Below are positions 25,680-33,984 of a stretch of 48,643 nt of DNA, one piece after another. A program made the position numbers and the translations under genes. Positions within the stretch are counted from its first letter, which is position 1, and every line of letters starts with the position of its first letter. The notes below the pieces were generated by a model. That model saw only the letters and a list, made by a program, of their open reading frames with translations. It was not told the DNA's origin and did not search any database. Where the stretch lies: assembly GCA_902543575.1 (NCBI GenBank), contig CACBYV010000010.1, positions 1-48,643 of the forward strand, read 5' to 3'. The DNA comes from an uncultured Pelagibacteraceae bacterium. Lineage in GTDB: Bacteria; Pseudomonadota; Alphaproteobacteria; Pelagibacterales; Pelagibacteraceae.

Positions 25680-26622
25680 AAGAACTAGAGCTTTTATATG
25701 TGGCATTAGTGGACATAATTTAAAAAAAAGTGAAGTAAGTTTTTTAAAAAAATATAAGCCATGGGGAATAATCCTTTTTTCTAGAAATATAAAATCTATC
25801 AATCAAGTTCAAAAATTAACTGGTTCGATTAAAAAAATATTTAAAAACTCTAATTATCCAATTCTAATTGATGAAGAAGGTGGAAGAGTAAGTAGATTAA
25901 GAAAATTCATAGATAATTCCATTTTTAGTGCAAAATATTTTGGTGATTTATATTCAAAAGATAGAAAAAAATTTGATATTTATTTCAATGTTTATGTTAA
26001 GCAAATATCCTATTTGTTAAGACTTATTGGTATTAATATTAATACAGTCCCCGTATTGGATTTAAGACGAAAAAAGTCTCATAAAATTATAGGTGATCGA
26101 TCCTATTCAAATGATAAAAAAACTCTGTCTAAAATTGGCGATATATCTATCGAAAAATTTCACGAAAATAGGGTTGGTACAGTAATTAAACATCTTCCAG
26201 GTCATGGTTTAGCTAAAGTTGATAGTCATTATAAATTACCAGTTATAGACAAAGATATAAAGTATCTTAAAAAATATGATTTTTTTCCATTTACTAAAAA
26301 AAAATCTGTTTTAGGCATGACCGGTCACTTGTTGTTTAAGAAACTTGATCCGATAAATAACGTTTCACATTCTAAAAAAATCATAAAAATGATTAGAAGA
26401 GAAATATCATTCAAAGGAATATTAATGTCAGATGATATTTCTATGGGTGCTCTTAAAGGTAATTTAAAAAATAACGTTATTAAATCTTTTCGTGCAGGTT
26501 GTAATTTGGTGCTTCATTGCAATGGAAAAATGAGAGAAATGAATGTGGTAGGTCAAAATTCACCTTATATCGATGATTTTATTGTAAAAAAAACTTCTAA
26601 ATTAATTCAAATAATAAGTTAA
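25672..26622 (+). CDS. nagZ: Beta-N-acetylhexosaminidase NagZ
   Basis: A 316-residue family GH3 glycosidase. Diagnostic segments are WGIILFSRNI, LIDEEGGRVSRLR (about 63-75), IGDRSYSND, KHLPGHGLAKVDSHYKLP (catalytic histidine/aspartate loop of NagZ, about 174-191) and LMSDDISMGAL (nucleophile aspartate, about 252-262). It removes GlcNAc from peptidoglycan fragments in the cytoplasm for recycling. It sits between the small membrane protein and scpA in the conserved alphaproteobacterial order. Confidence 0.95.
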   Translation: MIKRTRAFICGISGHNLKKSEVSFLKKYKPWGIILFSRNIKSINQVQKLTGSIKKIFKNSNYPILIDEEGGRVSRLRKFIDNSIFSAKYFGDLYSKDRKKFDIYFNVYVKQISYLLRLIGININTVPVLDLRRKKSHKIIGDRSYSNDKKTLSKIGDISIEKFHENRVGTVIKHLPGHGLAKVDSHYKLPVIDKDIKYLKKYDFFPFTKKKSVLGMTGHLLFKKLDPINNVSHSKKIIKMIRREISFKGILMSDDISMGALKGNLKNNVIKSFRAGCNLVLHCNGKMREMNVVGQNSPYIDDFIVKKTSKLIQIIS

Positions 26623-26632
26623 ATTTAAATCC

Positions 26633-27364
26633 ATGAGTGATTCTTTAGAATTTAATGTTGATCTTAGTAATTACTCTGGATCATTAGAAATACTTTTAGA
26701 TTTAGCAAAATCACAAAAAGTTGATTTGGAAAATATATCAATCACTAAATTAGCAGATCAATTTCATGATTTTATAACAAAAACTGAAAATTTAAATTTA
26801 GAATTAGCCTCAGAATATTTGCTTATGGCTACTTGGTTAACTTATCTTAAATCTAAACTACTATTACCAGAAACAGAAGAAGAGGAATTTAAAGCTCTTG
26901 AAGTAGCAGAGAAATTAAAGCTCCAACTTAAAAAACTAGAATTAATAAGATTATTGTCTTCTCAGATGTTGAGCAGAAAAAGATTAGGCAAAGATATTTT
27001 TATGAGAGGTTCAAAAAGTGGAATGAGATCAATTTATAATTCTCAATATTCATTAACATTGTTTGAATTATTAAAAACGTATTCAAATATCGTAATGACA
27101 AAAGATTTTCAGAGAATGAATATTCCAAAACTCCCAGTATTTACTACCGAAGAGGGTATTAAAGTCATAAAAGAGTTTTACAATAATTTAAATGATTGGA
27201 AAAATATGACTGATTTAATACCAAAAAATTTTAGAAATTCTAAAACCTTAAGTAAGACAGGTAATGCAGGAATTTTTGCTGGATCTTTAGAGCTTGCAAA
27301 AGAAGGTAATATATCTATTAAACAAGATAATTTATTTGAGGACATTTATATTAAAAAAATCTAA
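26633..27364 (+). CDS. scpA: Segregation and condensation protein A
   Basis: A 243-residue kleisin. The N-terminus has the family signature YSGSLEILLDLAKSQKVDLENISI (about 14-37) and ASEYLLMATWLTYLKSKLLLP (about 59-79); the C-terminus is a small winged-helix region (about 165-230). It bridges SMC heads with ScpB for chromosome organisation. It overlaps scpB by one base. Confidence 0.94.
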   Translation: MSDSLEFNVDLSNYSGSLEILLDLAKSQKVDLENISITKLADQFHDFITKTENLNLELASEYLLMATWLTYLKSKLLLPETEEEEFKALEVAEKLKLQLKKLELIRLLSSQMLSRKRLGKDIFMRGSKSGMRSIYNSQYSLTLFELLKTYSNIVMTKDFQRMNIPKLPVFTTEEGIKVIKEFYNNLNDWKNMTDLIPKNFRNSKTLSKTGNAGIFAGSLELAKEGNISIKQDNLFEDIYIKKI

Positions 27365-28056
27365 TGAATAAATTAAAAAAAAATAATGTTGTATCATTTC
27401 CATCTAAATTAAGTGATGTTGATAAAGAAATAGAGGCTATTGTTTTTGCAGCTGCAGAGCCTTTAAATATTGAAACTATCGAAAATAAAATTTCAAAAAA
27501 GACAGATGTTGAAAAATCTTTACTAAAACTTCAGAATTTTTATTCTGATCGTGGAATAAATTTAGTCTGTATTTCCAATAAGTGGTCTTTTAGAACTTCA
27601 CCAAATTTATCCTCATTAATGTCTCAACAAAAAACCGTTGAAAAAAAATTATCAAAGGCCGCGATAGAAACACTTGCAATTATTGTTTATCATCAACCAG
27701 TCACTAGAGCTGAAATAGAAGAAATTCGTGGAGTTGCTTTCGGGAATAATACACTTGAGATTTTGATGGAATTGAACTGGGTTAGACCTCAAGGTCGAAA
27801 AGATGCCCCTGGTAAACCTATTCAATATGGAACAACAGATGACTTTTTAAGTCATTTCAATCTCCAAAAATTGTCAGATCTTCCAACCGTTGATGAATTA
27901 GGAACCGCAGGTCTTATTGATACATCTAGTGTAGATGCATCTATATTTGGAACAGGCAAATTCTATAAAGAAAAACAAGAGGATAAAAAGGAAAATATAT
28001 ACTCTGATATAGATGAGATGCTTAATAGCACTCTTAATACCGATAACGATAAATAA
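27364..28056 (+). CDS. scpB: Segregation and condensation protein B
   Basis: A 230-residue ScpB with two winged-helix domains. The first carries EAIVFAAAEPLNIETIENKI (about 23-42), the second AAIETLAIIVYHQPVTRAEIEEIRG (about 98-122), and GRKDAPGKPIQYGTTDDFLSHF follows, a family signature. The tail after about 190 is acidic and low-complexity. It works with ScpA and SMC. Starts on the last base of the scpA stop. Confidence 0.95.
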   Translation: MNKLKKNNVVSFPSKLSDVDKEIEAIVFAAAEPLNIETIENKISKKTDVEKSLLKLQNFYSDRGINLVCISNKWSFRTSPNLSSLMSQQKTVEKKLSKAAIETLAIIVYHQPVTRAEIEEIRGVAFGNNTLEILMELNWVRPQGRKDAPGKPIQYGTTDDFLSHFNLQKLSDLPTVDELGTAGLIDTSSVDASIFGTGKFYKEKQEDKKENIYSDIDEMLNSTLNTDNDK

Positions 28057-28098
28057 AAAAATAGTTTTAAAACTAAAATTATAAGGTTATAAGTAATT

Positions 28099-28296
28099 AT
28101 GAGTATAGGATTTTGGCAAATTGCAATTGTAGTAATTTTAGTAGTATTACTTTTTGGTAGAGGTAAAATCTCTAGTTTAATGGGTGATGTTGCTAAAGGA
28201 ATTAAAAGTTTTAAAAAGGGTATGGCTACAGATGCTACAGAAGATAGCCAACCAAAAAATATATCTGAAAATCAAGACTCAGACAAAAAAGAGTAA
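28099..28296 (+). CDS. tatA: Twin-arginine translocase subunit TatA
   Basis: A 65-residue protein with one N-terminal helix (about 4-20), then [26 protein letters not shown], the amphipathic helix with the conserved FG and GxxLG-type pattern, and an acidic tail. TatA polymerises to form the passage for folded twin-arginine substrates. It begins 42 bases after scpB and lies 3 bases before tatB. Confidence 0.93.
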   Translation: MSIGFWQIAIVVILVVLLFGRGKISSLMGDVAKGIKSFKKGMATDATEDSQPKNISENQDSDKKE

Positions 28297-28299
28297 TCA

Positions 28300-28536
28300 A
28301 TGCCACAGATCGGCTGGTTTGAAATATTAATAATAGTATCTATTGCAATAATAGTTGTAGGACCAAAAGACTTTCCTGTAATGTTAAAAAAAGTTGGATC
28401 ATGGATAGGTTCTGCTAAGAGATATTTTTCAGATGTTCAAAATCAAGTTACAGAAATAACGGATGTTTCAATTAAAGAAGAATTAAAAAAAAATACTGAA
28501 ATTATGAAAGAGGACAAACCTAAAGATGACAGCTAA
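28300..28536 (+). CDS. tatB: Twin-arginine translocase subunit TatB (short)
   Basis: A 78-residue protein beginning MPQIGWFEILIIVSIAIIVVGPKDFPVML, with the glutamate and VVGPKDFP motif that mark TatB rather than TatA. It ends soon after the amphipathic helix; many alphaproteobacterial TatB proteins exceed 150 residues, so the C-terminal extension is missing. TatB with TatC forms the signal-peptide receptor. It overlaps tatC by 11 bases. Confidence 0.92.
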   Translation: MPQIGWFEILIIVSIAIIVVGPKDFPVMLKKVGSWIGSAKRYFSDVQNQVTEITDVSIKEELKKNTEIMKEDKPKDDS

Positions 28537-29299
28537 AAAAAAAGAAACTGGTTTTATAAGTCATCTTACTGAATTAAGACAAAGACTAATAAATTCATTT
28601 ATCTTCTTAGCAGTATTATTTGTGGTTTGTTACTATTTTTCTGAATACATATATGGATTTTTAGTTGAACCTTATGCCAATGCAGTAAAGGATGATAATG
28701 TTGATAGAAGATTAATCTTTACCGCTCTTCAAGAAACATTTTTAACATATCTTAAAGTTTCTTTTTTTGCTGCTTTCTTTGTGACCAGTCCATATATCCT
28801 TATTCAAATTTGGAAATTTATTGCGCCAGGATTATACACTCACGAAAAGAAAGCAATTATGCCTTACTTAGTAATTACACCAATACTTTTTTTACTAGGA
28901 GGTATGCTTGTTTATTATCTAATTATGCCACTAGCATTTAAATTCTTTTTATCATTTGAAAGTGCAGGACTTGGAACTAGCTTACCAATTCAATTAGAAG
29001 CCAAAGTAAACGAATATTTATCTCTTGTAATGAAATTAATTTTTGCATTTGGATTAAGTTTTCAGCTACCAGTTGTACTAAGTTTGCTTGCAAGAATCGG
29101 AGTTGTAAATTCAACTTATTTAAGAGAAAGAAGAAAATATTTCGTTGTAATAATATTTGCTGCTGCTGCAATATTAACTCCGCCAGATCCAATTACGCAA
29201 ATAGGTTTAGCAATACCTTTGTTAATTTTATATGAATTATCAATTTTTTCTGTAAATATTATCGAAAAGAAAGCTCAAGAGAGAAATGCACAATATTAA
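28526..29299 (+). CDS. tatC: Twin-arginine translocase subunit TatC
   Basis: A 257-residue, six-helix protein. Signatures are ISHLTELRQRLINSFIFLA (about 11-29), YLKVSFFAAFFVTSPYILIQIWKFIAPGLY (about 73-102, glutamate-containing loop precedes) and RRKYFVVIIFAAAAILTPPDPITQI (about 194-218). TatC binds the twin-arginine signal peptide. It overlaps tatB by 11 bases and serS by 14. Confidence 0.96.
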   Translation: MTAKKKETGFISHLTELRQRLINSFIFLAVLFVVCYYFSEYIYGFLVEPYANAVKDDNVDRRLIFTALQETFLTYLKVSFFAAFFVTSPYILIQIWKFIAPGLYTHEKKAIMPYLVITPILFLLGGMLVYYLIMPLAFKFFLSFESAGLGTSLPIQLEAKVNEYLSLVMKLIFAFGLSFQLPVVLSLLARIGVVNSTYLRERRKYFVVIIFAAAAILTPPDPITQIGLAIPLLILYELSIFSVNIIEKKAQERNAQY

Positions 29300-30545
29300 G
29301 GATATTAGAAAAGATATCGATAATTTTAAAAATACAATTAAAAATCGAAACGTTGATGTAGACTTTGATCAAATATTAAATCTTGATGAAGAAAATAGAA
29401 AATTAATTCAAGAAAAAGAAAAATTAGAAATGGAAAAAAAATCTATTTCTAAATCTAAAGATGAAACCCTTTTTGAAAAATCAAAAGAAATTTCAAATAA
29501 AATAGATGATTTAAGTAAAAATCAAAAAAATGTTAAAGACCAACTTGATCAGATATTAAGTAATATTCCTAATTTACCATTGAATGATGTCCCCGTAGGT
29601 AAGGATGAAAATAGCAATAAAGAGGTTGTAAAATCTGGTGAAATTAAAGAGATGAGTTTTAAACCAAAATCTCATTATGAAATTGGTGAAAAACTAAATA
29701 TGTTAGATTTTGATTTAGCAACAAAAACAACTGGATCAAGATTTGTTTTTGTTAAAGACAAATTAGCATCATTAGAAAGAGCAATTTCAAATTTTATGAT
29801 TGATACACATGTTAATAATAATGGCTACACTGAAATTTCTCCACCTTTAATGGCTACAGACAACACTATGTTTGGGACTGGCCAATTGCCCAAATTTGAA
29901 AATGATCAATTCGAAATTAAGTTTGATGATAAAAATGATAGAAAGTTTTTAATCCCTACTGCAGAAGTGATCTTAACAAATATGGTTAAAAATCAGATAT
30001 TGAACATAAAATCATTGCCAATGAGATTAGTTGCATCAACACCTTGTTTTAGAAAAGAAGCAGGAAGTTATGGTAAAGACACAAAGGGCATGATTAGACA
30101 ACATCAATTTTATAAAGTTGAATTAGTCAGTATTGTAGAAAATAATAAATGCATTGAGGAACTAGAGAGAATGACAAATTGTGCAACTAAAATTTTAGAT
30201 GATTTACAATTACCTTACAGAAAAATTATTTTAAGCACTGGTGATATGGGTTTTAGTGCAGAAAAAACTTATGACATTGAGGTTTGGCTTCCATCTGAAA
30301 ATAAATATAGAGAAATATCAAGCTGTTCTTCATGTGGAACATTTCAGGCTAAAAGGATGAAAGCTAGATATAAAAATAATAATAACGAAAATGAATTTGT
30401 TGGTACTTTAAATGGGAGCGGACTTGCCGTTGGTAGAACTTTAATTGCGATATTAGAAAATTATCAAACTGAGGATGGTTCAATAATTATTCCTGAAAAA
30501 CTAAGACCATATATGAACAATATGGAGAAAATAGGTATCAATTAA
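29286..30545 (+). CDS. serS: Seryl-tRNA synthetase
   Basis: A 419-residue class II synthetase. Residues 25-110 form the long antiparallel coiled-coil arm rich in Lys/Glu that contacts tRNA-Ser. Motif 2 is seen in STPCFRKEAGSYGKDTKGMIRQHQF (about 256-280) and motif 3 in NGSGLAVGRTLIAILENYQ (about 377-395); SSCSSCGTFQAKRM binds serine. It overlaps tatC by 14 bases. In many relatives surE and pcm follow serS; here yajC follows directly. Confidence 0.97.
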   Translation: MHNIKDIRKDIDNFKNTIKNRNVDVDFDQILNLDEENRKLIQEKEKLEMEKKSISKSKDETLFEKSKEISNKIDDLSKNQKNVKDQLDQILSNIPNLPLNDVPVGKDENSNKEVVKSGEIKEMSFKPKSHYEIGEKLNMLDFDLATKTTGSRFVFVKDKLASLERAISNFMIDTHVNNNGYTEISPPLMATDNTMFGTGQLPKFENDQFEIKFDDKNDRKFLIPTAEVILTNMVKNQILNIKSLPMRLVASTPCFRKEAGSYGKDTKGMIRQHQFYKVELVSIVENNKCIEELERMTNCATKILDDLQLPYRKIILSTGDMGFSAEKTYDIEVWLPSENKYREISSCSSCGTFQAKRMKARYKNNNNENEFVGTLNGSGLAVGRTLIAILENYQTEDGSIIIPEKLRPYMNNMEKIGIN

Positions 30546-30602
30546 GAGTTGTCTTCTAAAAGTATATGGTATAAATAATCGTTAAATTTTTAAGGACTTA
30601 AC

Positions 30603-30887
30603 ATGGACGCAGGAATTGGACAATTTATACCCCTAATTTTAATATTCGTAATATTTTACTTTTTCTTAATTAGACCCCAGCAAAAGAAAGTTAAAGAACA
30701 CAAGGCTATGGTTGAAGCTTTAAAGCGTGGAGATAAAGTTATTACTTCTGGCGGTATCGTTGGTACTGTAGAACGAGTTATCGATAATGAAAAAGTAGAA
30801 GTTATGATAGCTGATAATGTTAAAGTTGAAATTGTTCGAGCTACAGGAATACAAGGACTAGTTACTAAAGCTGAACCAAAAAAATAA
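30603..30887 (+). CDS. yajC: Preprotein translocase subunit YajC
   Basis: A 94-residue protein with one helix (about 8-23), the signature FFLIRPQQKKVKEHKAMVEALKRGDKVITSGGIVGTVE (about 20-57), and a small beta domain. AAGGA at 30591-30595 precedes the ATG. It associates with SecDF in the inner membrane and lies 12 bases before secD. Confidence 0.95.
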   Translation: MDAGIGQFIPLILIFVIFYFFLIRPQQKKVKEHKAMVEALKRGDKVITSGGIVGTVERVIDNEKVEVMIADNVKVEIVRATGIQGLVTKAEPKK

Positions 30888-30899
30888 TAACTTCCTAAA

Positions 30900-32453
30900 G
30901 TGTTATATTTTTCTAAATTAAGAGTTTTTAGTGTTTTAATTTTTACACTTATTATTTCATATTTTACGATTTCCAATTTTACAAATGTTGATGATGAATT
31001 TTTCTCAAAAAATATAAAATTAGGATTAGATTTACAAGGTGGCTCTTATTTATTGTTAGAGATAGATAACGAACCAGTCATTACTCAAAGATTGCAAAGT
31101 AAAGTATTAGAGTTTAAAAAATTTTTCAAAGATAAAGATATTAAGGTTAGAAATTTTGTAATTGAGGATAAGTCAATTATATTCGATGTTGAAAATTCTA
31201 AGATTGAGGATGTTAAATCTCTTTTAGATGATGATAAAAGTGAGATAAATCCTTATTTTCAACAATATAAATCCCATCAATTTAACTTTGAAAACATGGA
31301 TACCTCATTCAAGTTAGAATTTTCTGACTATGGATTAGTATTGTTAAAAAATTCATCATTAGATCAAGCAATTGAAATTGTAAGAAGAAGAGTTGATGAA
31401 GTAGGAACTAATGAGCCAAATATTTTAAAAAGAGGTAATGATAGAATTCTTGTTGAGTTGCCAGGATTAGACGATCCTGGTAGAATTAAATCTTTATTAG
31501 GTAAAACAGCAAACCTAACATTCCAATTTATATCCAGTAGTTCTGAAGAATCATTTGGTACAGAAAAACTTTCTTTTGAAGATGGCTCTAGCGAAGCTAT
31601 TGTTAGTAAACGAATTGTTTTAAGTGGTGATAATCTTATGGATGCCAAGCCAACTATGAATAATCAAACTAATGAGACTGTTGTTTCATTTAGTTTAGAT
31701 AGGGTAGGAGCAAAAAAGTTTGGTAAAGCGACTTCAAATGGTGTTGGAAAAAGGTTAGCAATTGTTTTGGATGGAAAAATTATTAGCGCTCCTGAAGTCA
31801 GAGAACCAATTATAGGAGGAAATGGACAGATATCTGGTAATTTCACCTTTCAATCAGCAACAGATTTAGCTTTACTATTAAGATCGGGTGCTTTGCCGGC
31901 TCCACTAAATATTATCGAAGAAAGAACTGTAGGTCCTGACCTTGGAAAAGATTCAATTAATGCAGGAATTATGTCATTGATAATAGGATTTATCTTAGTC
32001 GTTGCCTTTATGTTTTATAAATATAGATTTTTTGGTTTAATTGCTAACTTAGCCTTAATTTCTAATTTATTTTTATTAGTCGGTATTCTAACATTATTTG
32101 AAGCAACTCTTACACTCCCTGGAATTGCAGGTATTATTTTAACAGTAGGTATGGCTGTTGATGCCAATGTTTTAATTTTTGAGAGAATTAAAGAAGAATT
32201 AAAAAATGAAAATAATTCAATTGTAGCTTTTGATTCTGGTTATACAAAATCACGAACAACAATTTTAGATGCCAATATTACAACTTTAATCGCTGCAGTA
32301 ATCCTTTTTTTCATGGGTTCAGGTCCAATTAAAGGATTTTCTATAACTCTTGGTGTTGGAATACTTACAACACTATTTTCAGTATATTTCATTGCTCGTT
32401 TGATTACTGCTTACTATGTCATCAAAAATAAACATAAGGAAAAACTTATATAA
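30900..32453 (+). CDS. secD: Protein translocase subunit SecD
   Basis: A 517-residue RND-like protein. After the first helix (about 10-27) comes LGLDLQGGSYLLLEID (about 42-57), then the large periplasmic P1 domain with DQAIEIVRRRVDEVGTNEP, and five membrane helices including GIILTVGMAVDANVLIFERI (about 415-434). It uses proton motive force to pull proteins through SecYEG. GTG start; one-base overlap with secF (TAATG). Confidence 0.97.
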   Translation: MLYFSKLRVFSVLIFTLIISYFTISNFTNVDDEFFSKNIKLGLDLQGGSYLLLEIDNEPVITQRLQSKVLEFKKFFKDKDIKVRNFVIEDKSIIFDVENSKIEDVKSLLDDDKSEINPYFQQYKSHQFNFENMDTSFKLEFSDYGLVLLKNSSLDQAIEIVRRRVDEVGTNEPNILKRGNDRILVELPGLDDPGRIKSLLGKTANLTFQFISSSSEESFGTEKLSFEDGSSEAIVSKRIVLSGDNLMDAKPTMNNQTNETVVSFSLDRVGAKKFGKATSNGVGKRLAIVLDGKIISAPEVREPIIGGNGQISGNFTFQSATDLALLLRSGALPAPLNIIEERTVGPDLGKDSINAGIMSLIIGFILVVAFMFYKYRFFGLIANLALISNLFLLVGILTLFEATLTLPGIAGIILTVGMAVDANVLIFERIKEELKNENNSIVAFDSGYTKSRTTILDANITTLIAAVILFFMGSGPIKGFSITLGVGILTTLFSVYFIARLITAYYVIKNKHKEKLI

Positions 32454-33346
32454 TGAAAACAATCTATTTTAATAAGTTTTATAAAAGTTTTAATATACTT
32501 TCAGGTATATTAATTATTGCTTCCATAGTTTTCTTAGTTTTTAAAGGATTGAATTTTGGTGTTGATTTTAAAGGGGGTACTTTAATAGAGCTAAGGACTG
32601 ACAAGTCTTCTGCTAATATCACAAAAATAAGAGATAGTTTTAATCAAATGAATCTTGGTGATGTTTCAGTGAAAAATTTTGGTAATGAAACAGATTTTGT
32701 AGTTAAATTTGAAAAACAAAACTCAAATGATCCAAAGTTTATAGAAGAGATAAAAACTAAGCTATCAAATTCTATAGGTAATGTTGATTTTAGAAGAGTA
32801 GAAAATGTTGGGCCAAAAGTTAGTGCAGAACTTTTGAGATCAGGTGTAATAGCGATAGCTTTATCTTTGGCGGCTATGCTTTTATATATATGGATCAGAT
32901 TTGAGTGGCAATTTAGTCTTGGAGCTATTTTAGCTTTATTTCATGACGTTATAATTACATTAGGAGTATTTTCTGTATTTTCATTAGAAATCAATCTTTC
33001 TATTGTTGCAGCTGTATTAACAATAGTTGGATATTCAATGAATGATACAGTTGTAATATTTGATAGAGTTAGAGAAAATTTGCGTAAATATGCAGATGTT
33101 AAAATATTTGAGCTAACAAATATCTCAATAAATGAAACCTTATCACGAACAATAATAACTTCAGTCACTACATTGTTGGCGCTTTTATCTATATTTATTT
33201 TTGGTGGAGAAATATTAAAAGGATTTTCATTAGCAATGATATTAGGAGTAATTTTTGGAACTTATTCATCTATTTATATTGCAAACCCAGTGTTGGTTTC
33301 TTTAAAAGTTAGCCAAAGAACGATTGTTAAGGAAGAAAAAGAATAA
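32453..33346 (+). CDS. secF: Protein translocase subunit SecF
   Basis: A 297-residue partner of SecD. Signatures are GLNFGVDFKGGTLIELR (about 29-45), VGPKVSAELLRSGVIAIALSLAAMLLYIWIRFEW, and TIVGYSMNDTVVIFDRVRENLR (about 190-211). It begins on the secD stop and ends with its TAA abutting the stop of the convergent PuuD-like gene, with no bases between. Confidence 0.97.
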   Translation: MKTIYFNKFYKSFNILSGILIIASIVFLVFKGLNFGVDFKGGTLIELRTDKSSANITKIRDSFNQMNLGDVSVKNFGNETDFVVKFEKQNSNDPKFIEEIKTKLSNSIGNVDFRRVENVGPKVSAELLRSGVIAIALSLAAMLLYIWIRFEWQFSLGAILALFHDVIITLGVFSVFSLEINLSIVAAVLTIVGYSMNDTVVIFDRVRENLRKYADVKIFELTNISINETLSRTIITSVTTLLALLSIFIFGGEILKGFSLAMILGVIFGTYSSIYIANPVLVSLKVSQRTIVKEEKE

Positions 33347-33949
33347 TTAATAAAGATTTTGTGCCGCTACCATTGTTAATAACATTGGTAAAGATAAAAG
33401 TGTGTTTGTTCTAGAAAACAGCATTGCAGTCTTTGCTGATTTAGCTTTCACTTCAGGTTCACACTCTACCATACCTAAAGCTCTTTTTTGATTTGGCCAT
33501 ATAACAAACCAAACATTGAATGCCATTATTAATCCTAACCACATTCCAATTCCTATTGCAGTATTTTTTCCGCCACCTGATCCAATTCCTAATGTCATCG
33601 CTTGATGAACGTATCCATTAAAATAGGCTAATAATAATCCTGATATGATTGTAAATAGCGCTGCCCATCTAAACCAAAATAATGCTGCAGGAGCTATAAC
33701 TTTGCCTATTGCTGGTTTTTGTTCGTCTGGAATTTTAGCCATGTTGGGAATTTGAACAAAATTGAAATACCACAGTAAACCAATCCACATAATACTTACA
33801 GTTACATGTACGTATCTTAATAACCAGCTCCAAAATAAAACATCAAAATCAAATCCACCATTACTTATGTAAAGACCAATGAATAGTAATATTGCAATAG
33901 CCAATGATAAATGAACAGTCTTTGATAATGATTGTAATATCGAAGTCAT
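33347..33949 (-). CDS. Urate-hydroxylase-like (PuuD N-domain) membrane protein
   Basis: A 200-residue protein with about five membrane helices. RYVHVTVSIMWIGLLWYFNFVQIPNM (about 40-65) with conserved His and Trp, PAALFWFRWAALFTIISGLLLAY and WPNQKRALG resemble the membrane part of PuuD-type urate hydroxylases (Urate_ox_N). The C-terminal cytochrome c domain of full-length PuuD is absent and no CXXCH is present, so an uncharacterised membrane protein of this family is the safer call. It is single, convergent with secF. Confidence 0.5.
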   Translation of the reverse strand: MTSILQSLSKTVHLSLAIAILLFIGLYISNGGFDFDVLFWSWLLRYVHVTVSIMWIGLLWYFNFVQIPNMAKIPDEQKPAIGKVIAPAALFWFRWAALFTIISGLLLAYFNGYVHQAMTLGIGSGGGKNTAIGIGMWLGLIMAFNVWFVIWPNQKRALGMVECEPEVKAKSAKTAMLFSRTNTLLSLPMLLTMVAAQNLY

Positions 33950-33984
33950 CTATAAGATGATTTTATATTATTTTTCTATAAAGA

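Noticed and set aside
28062..28075. TAGTTTTAAAACTA palindrome between scpB and tatA
   Set aside because: Low-complexity A/T dyad without loop or T-run; likely chance in this base composition.
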